Assembly (NCBI GenBank): GCA_017472735.1
Contig: JAFUOD010000007.1
Coordinates: 124,001 to 188,000 of the forward strand
DNA length: 64,000 nucleotides
DNA from: Oscillospiraceae bacterium
GTDB taxonomy: Bacteria > Bacillota > Clostridia > Oscillospirales > Ruminococcaceae
Direction: 5' to 3'
The notes under the pieces are model-generated. The model was not told the DNA's origin, did no database searches, and saw only the letters and a list, made by a program, of their open reading frames with translations. Shown piece by piece: positions 60,568 through 64,000 of this stretch; position 1 is the stretch's first letter; each line of letters opens with the position of its first letter. A program made the translations under genes and the position numbers.

Positions 60568-61084
60568 AAACTTCCTCACGTTTTCCTAAATAAAGTCCAA
60601 TTTTCTCGCATCTCGCTTCCAAATCCGCCATAATTACTCGCTGACGAGAGCGCATAAGCGTCTCTTCTTCCTCGTTGTTAACGTGGTCATATCCCATTAA
60701 ATGAAGCATTGAATGGACGGTTAAAAAAGCCACTTCCCTTTCAAGCGGTTGGCAAAAATCAAATGCCTGCTCCTTTGCACGCTCTGCCGAAATAACAATA
60801 TCACCAAGCATCTGACAGCCCGTTATGGGGTTAATATCAAATTCAAATCCATCCTCGCTAAGAGGAAATGATAAAACATCGGTAGCCGAGTCAATTCCTC
60901 TGCAGTCGCTATTAATCGCATGTATCTGATCATTGTTAACAATTGTAACAGTAACCTCAAAGTCGCCTCCCCTACCCTCGGCAATAAGCGAGGCACGGCA
61001 GGCCTCTTTTATAAGCTGCTTAACATCTTTTGTTATTGGCACCTTACGTTGACGTTGATATATTGTAACTTTAAGCTTATCCAT
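60560..61084 (-). CDS. ybeY: rRNA maturation RNase YbeY
   Basis: A 174-residue metal-dependent endoribonuclease of 16S rRNA processing and ribosome quality control. The zinc motif HSMLHLMGYDH (HxxxHxxxxxH) is intact, and RGIDSATDVLSFPL and GDIVISAERA are conserved. ATG 61084 is chosen, as residues added by the longer frame lie inside phoH; it overlaps phoH by 8 bases. It is followed directly by era. Confidence 0.94.
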   Translation of the reverse strand: MDKLKVTIYQRQRKVPITKDVKQLIKEACRASLIAEGRGGDFEVTVTIVNNDQIHAINSDCRGIDSATDVLSFPLSEDGFEFDINPITGCQMLGDIVISAERAKEQAFDFCQPLEREVAFLTVHSMLHLMGYDHVNNEEEETLMRSRQRVIMADLEARCEKIGLYLGKREEVYE

Positions 61085-62051
61085 GATGCTTGCGGTTCCT
61101 CTCGTTACTGTAGTTCTCATATGCCTTAACAATGTCTTGCACCAGCTTGTGACGCACGACGTCCTTCTCGGTAAAATGGTTAATACCAATATCGCCGACA
61201 TTTTTAAGGACCTTTAAAGCCTCAACAAGGCCTGATTTCTGAGGGTGAGGCAGGTCAATCTGGGTAATATCACCTGTAATGACCATTTTAGAATTGAAGC
61301 CCAGACGCGTTAAGAACATCTTCATCTGCTCGGGCGAGGTGTTTTGCGCTTCGTCCAAAATTACAAACGCTTCGTCAAGTGTTCTGCCTCTCATATAAGC
61401 CAAAGGGGCAACTTCAATGCTTCCGCGCTCCTGCAATTTAGCGAATGTTTCTGCACCAAGCATTTCAAAGAGTGCATCATAAAGCGGGCGCAAATATGGG
61501 TCTACTTTGTTTTGTAAATCGCCGGGCAAGAAACCAAGCTTTTCTCCCGCTTCAACAGCAGGACGAGTAAGGATTATTTTATTGATCTCATGCGATTTAA
61601 AAGCTCTCACAGCCATTGAAACAGCCAAGAAAGTCTTACCGGTACCGGCAGGGCCAACGCCAAAAGAAATGGTATTCTTTGAAATAGAGTCGATATATTT
61701 CTTTTGTCCCAGGGTTTTGGGTTTAATTACTTTGCCGCTTGTTGTAACGCAAATTCCGCCATCGGAAAGGTTTGCTATTTCATCGGCATCCGACTCCCCC
61801 GCCATTGAAAGAATATATCTTACCTGCTGTTCGGTTATATCGTCACCATTCTTTGCAATCCTTAAAAGAGATTCCAAACAGCCATAAGCCTTGCTAACAT
61901 CAGCTTCGCTGCCGCTGATCTTAACCTCGCTTCCGCGATTAACAATATTCACATTAAATTCGTCCTGAACTATTCTTATATTAGCGTCGAAGCTGCCAAA
62001 CAAATTCAGCATATCATTTATGTTTGTTATTACAAGAGATTTTTCAGCCAT
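61077..62051 (-). CDS. phoH: PhoH-like ATPase
   Basis: A 324-residue ATPase (PhoH/YbeZ type). An N-terminal KH-like part (INDMLNLFGSFDANIRIVQDEFNVNIVNRG) precedes the P-loop GPAGTGKTFLAVSMA near 135-149 and the Walker B FVILDEAQNT. ATP-binding RNA helicase/nuclease partners are suspected; YbeZ works with YbeY, which is the next gene. AAAGGAGAG precedes the ATG. Confidence 0.94.
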   Translation of the reverse strand: MAEKSLVITNINDMLNLFGSFDANIRIVQDEFNVNIVNRGSEVKISGSEADVSKAYGCLESLLRIAKNGDDITEQQVRYILSMAGESDADEIANLSDGGICVTTSGKVIKPKTLGQKKYIDSISKNTISFGVGPAGTGKTFLAVSMAVRAFKSHEINKIILTRPAVEAGEKLGFLPGDLQNKVDPYLRPLYDALFEMLGAETFAKLQERGSIEVAPLAYMRGRTLDEAFVILDEAQNTSPEQMKMFLTRLGFNSKMVITGDITQIDLPHPQKSGLVEALKVLKNVGDIGINHFTEKDVVRHKLVQDIVKAYENYSNERNRKHHG

Positions 62052-62145
62052 ATGCTCTCCTTTACTATAAAAAGCAAAATATATATATAAATTATAGCAG
62101 AAATTTGACTATAATTCAATATAAATAACACATTTGTTTGTAAAT

Positions 62146-63309
62146 TCACTTGGCAAAAATCTCTTGCTGAACGCCGATTTCACCTATCAGCTTATAATTA
62201 ACAAAAAGCGTTACTCCGTTTTCAGTCATAACTTCCTCAATATTTCTTGATACTATTTCTTCATCGGACAGAATATTTTTTTCATAGTTATCAAGCAGCC
62301 TGTACGCCTCAAAAAAAGCGTCCTCGGTAGAAAGTATTTCCTCATCATAGCTTAGCTCGGTAAGTTTTTGAGTTGTTATTCCAATCGGCAGTTTAATGCC
62401 AAAAAAGTACAGATAAGCAGTATCGGTCTCTACATCAAAATTTCCTGCTTTTGATTTTAAACCGGGCAACTGAAAATCTGCTTCAAAAATTCTTAACGCG
62501 TGCACATAATGAGTTTTGCCATAGTTTTTAGATGTAGCTTTATAGTTTTTAACTATTTGAACAGTTTCATCATATTCAGCCATTATTTTGCCAAGCGAAT
62601 GATAATAATATGTTACCCCGTTTCGTCTCTCAATAACACCGTTAACAAGCATATCTCCCTTTGCTACAGCGTCACCAAGCAAAACTTCAAGCTGGCCGGC
62701 CAAAACCTCTGCTTTAACAATAACGCCATCACGTTTTGCAATTATGTTCGATGGGATTCTTCTTGACTCGTTGTCATCTTTTGGGGTTATCTCTGTTACT
62801 TCAACTTTAATTACCGACCCTGTGTGCGCAATTGATGACCACGCTATATCATCGCAAAGAGAGCTTAGCCTGATATTTGCCTTAACAAAATTCATCGAAG
62901 GTATATATTTACCTGTTGAAACACCTTCCTGCTTAAGAATATCTAAGATTTCTGCTTTAACTGCTTCATTGTTTGTTCCCGTTATCTCAATACGCATCGC
63001 TATATTTGAAAAATACATTATAAGGATCACCGATAGCAGTGTGCCGATATAGAGTCCATATCGTTTGATAAACCTTCTTAATATAAAGTAAATTCCGGTT
63101 TCATGCACGACTTCAGCAACAAATCCGTGCTTTTGGCTGATGCTTAATGCTTTTTGTATGTTATATGAGTAAATCTTGATATAAAGGGCATCTTTTTCTT
63201 TGTTAAGGCAAATAACTTTACAGTTACTCCTTATATCCTCAATAAGCTCATATTCATTAAAACCAACCATTTTAATAACGGCAAATCCAACAATTTGTTG
63301 TCCAATCAT
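62146..63309 (-). CDS. yqfD: Sporulation protein YqfD
   Basis: A 387-residue protein with one membrane helix (about 91-108; YIGTLLSVILIMYFSNIAM) between a basic N-terminal part and an external domain, the known YqfD layout. ISSLxD-type stretch RLSSLCDDIAWSSIAHTGS and IPSNIIAKRDGVIVKAEVLAGQ are recognisable. YqfD is a sigma-E-dependent protein needed for normal sporulation in Bacillus. Its ATGA overlaps the yqfC stop. Confidence 0.92.
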   Translation of the reverse strand: MIGQQIVGFAVIKMVGFNEYELIEDIRSNCKVICLNKEKDALYIKIYSYNIQKALSISQKHGFVAEVVHETGIYFILRRFIKRYGLYIGTLLSVILIMYFSNIAMRIEITGTNNEAVKAEILDILKQEGVSTGKYIPSMNFVKANIRLSSLCDDIAWSSIAHTGSVIKVEVTEITPKDDNESRRIPSNIIAKRDGVIVKAEVLAGQLEVLLGDAVAKGDMLVNGVIERRNGVTYYYHSLGKIMAEYDETVQIVKNYKATSKNYGKTHYVHALRIFEADFQLPGLKSKAGNFDVETDTAYLYFFGIKLPIGITTQKLTELSYDEEILSTEDAFFEAYRLLDNYEKNILSDEEIVSRNIEEVMTENGVTLFVNYKLIGEIGVQQEIFAK

Positions 63310-63572
63310 TTCTTTTTCGCCTCAAATTCTATTGATGTCACTTTTCCGTATACCGATATTATATTTTCGTTATAGCATTCCAGTTTTAAGCTTTCTCCCC
63401 AAATTGAAACGTCACAGTCAGTTGTTCTTATCTTAATTAGTATATCATCACATTCCAAAACACGAGTGCAGTTTTCAATTTTCACCGCATTGCAGGCTCT
63501 TACAGTAATGCACGAGTCAAGATATATCGATGATTTTAACTTACCTTCAAACTTTTCAAGTAACTTTTTCAA
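63306..63572 (-). CDS. yqfC: Sporulation protein YqfC
   Basis: An 88-residue protein of the YabP/YqfC family: SIYLDSCITVRACNAVKIENCTRV-type beta-rich core, split here by several cysteines, then GESLKLECYNENIISVYGKV. It begins with TTG, with GGGAGTG about 8 bases upstream, and overlaps yqfD by 4 bases. The pair is switched on during sporulation in Bacillus; it heads this minus-strand run of housekeeping genes. Confidence 0.92.
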   Translation of the reverse strand: MKKLLEKFEGKLKSSIYLDSCITVRACNAVKIENCTRVLECDDILIKIRTTDCDVSIWGESLKLECYNENIISVYGKVTSIEFEAKKK

Positions 63573-63651
63573 AATAAATCACTCCCGATAAAATTATACT
63601 ATCAAAACATTCAGCATAGAATTATTTATAAAATTTTAAAGGACGAGATTT

Positions 63652-64000
63652 ATGCTGTTAAAATCACTATTAAAAACTTTCAAAGCAGTCGCATTAATAA
63701 TTCTTATGGTGTTGTGCATAGCCTTTCAAAACACTGTTTCTGTTGCAATATATAATTCACTTGCAAGGTGCGTAACGCATATCATCCCCTCTTTATTCGC
63801 AATGACAGTGTTATCATACATAATTCAAAAGTGCGGAATTATCGATAAAGCATTTTCAAAGTCAAAGTTTGATTTAAATGCCATAAACTGTTTGATATTC
63901 GGAAATATCGGTGGCTATCCAATCGGTGCTAAATCTGTATCAGAGACAGTTAATTCGGGAAGACTTTCTAAGCAGAAAGCAGAAGAACTGATGTGCTTTT
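63652..64000 (+). CDS. ylbJ: YlbJ-like sporulation integral membrane protein (partial, 3' end cut)
   Basis: The first 116 codons of a membrane protein, running off the window end. A first helix (AVALIILMVLCIAF) is followed by a short loop, a second hydrophobic segment IIPSLFAMTVLSYII and the Gly-rich GNIGGYPIGAKSVSE ... GRLSKQKAEELMCF, which matches the nucleoside-recognition (Gate) domain of YlbJ/SpoVM-type sporulation proteins. AAAGGA precedes the ATG. It is divergent from yqfC. Confidence 0.75.
   Translation, partial: MLLKSLLKTFKAVALIILMVLCIAFQNTVSVAIYNSLARCVTHIIPSLFAMTVLSYIIQKCGIIDKAFSKSKFDLNAINCLIFGNIGGYPIGAKSVSETVNSGRLSKQKAEELMCF

Noticed and set aside
60561..61201. Long form of YbeY starting at 61201
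   Set aside because: The added residues lie in the phoH coding sequence and do not resemble YbeY; ATG 61084 begins the family sequence.

Overview
The window looks like chromosomal DNA of an anaerobic, spore-forming low-GC Firmicute of class Clostridia, most likely an Oscillospiraceae/Ruminococcaceae-type gut or rumen bacterium. The support is a complete spoIIIAA-AH operon, gerW (ytfJ), yqfC/yqfD, a ylbJ-like gene and a DacF-type carboxypeptidase (sporulation); class III ribonucleotide reductase and an NfnAB-type transhydrogenase (anaerobic life); and a beta-glucosidase with the reversed GH3 domain order known from Ruminococcus and Butyrivibrio. Genes are densely packed with many 1-11 nt overlaps and frequent GTG/TTG starts. 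I see no prophage, insertion sequence, CRISPR array or rRNA. Three tRNA genes are present.

Layout. 1-2.3 kb: tail of an unknown gene and an ABC exporter with an N-terminal zinc ribbon. 2.4-5.4 kb, minus strand: an APH(3')-like kinase coupled to a MazG-like protein, then asnB. 5.6-15.7 kb, plus strand: a membrane-anchored SGNH protein, nrdD-nrdG behind tandem NrdR-box-like sites, a lone peptide-type binding lipoprotein, and deoC-deoD-deoB-cdd-pdp, which together cover deoxynucleotide synthesis and (deoxy)nucleoside salvage. 15.8 kb: rpmB on the minus strand. 16.1-24.3 kb: site-2 protease, scpA-scpB, DUF2953-gerW, dacF, rluB, pncB and two membrane proteins. 24.4-28.4 kb: tRNA-Gly, tRNA-Arg, GH3, a small DUF6514-like gene, an alpha/beta hydrolase and tRNA-His. 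28.6-33.3 kb: two large exported cell-wall proteins. 33.4-36.5 kb: nfnA-nfnB, yajC and a TIGR04086-type membrane protein. 36.6-41.1 kb: the spoIIIA operon. 41.2-55.2 kb: a long housekeeping run of asp23, nusB, a Kae1-like gene, xseA-xseB, ispA, dxs, tlyA, nadK, argR, recN, a DJ-1 protein, mltG, a U32 peptidase and manA. 55.2-63.6 kb, minus strand: yqfC-yqfD-phoH-ybeY-era-yqzL-recO-mutS2-xer. 63.65 kb to the end: the divergent start of a ylbJ-like gene.

Most of the window is conserved clostridial core. The observations that stand out are: a 28-bp dif-like site (11-bp arm, 6-bp centre, 11-bp arm, symmetric arms) directly in front of the xer recombinase gene at 56279-56306; tandem NrdR-box-like sites before nrdD; a Shine-Dalgarno and TTG start buried in the yajC terminator hairpin; the circularly permuted GH3 enzyme; a muramoyl-alanine amidase fused to a GHL10-like domain beside a GHL10 lipoprotein; and a chromosomal APH(3')-like gene. 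A 48-codon YqzL-like gene lies between era and recO. Assignments rest on reading motifs and gene order; no database search was run.
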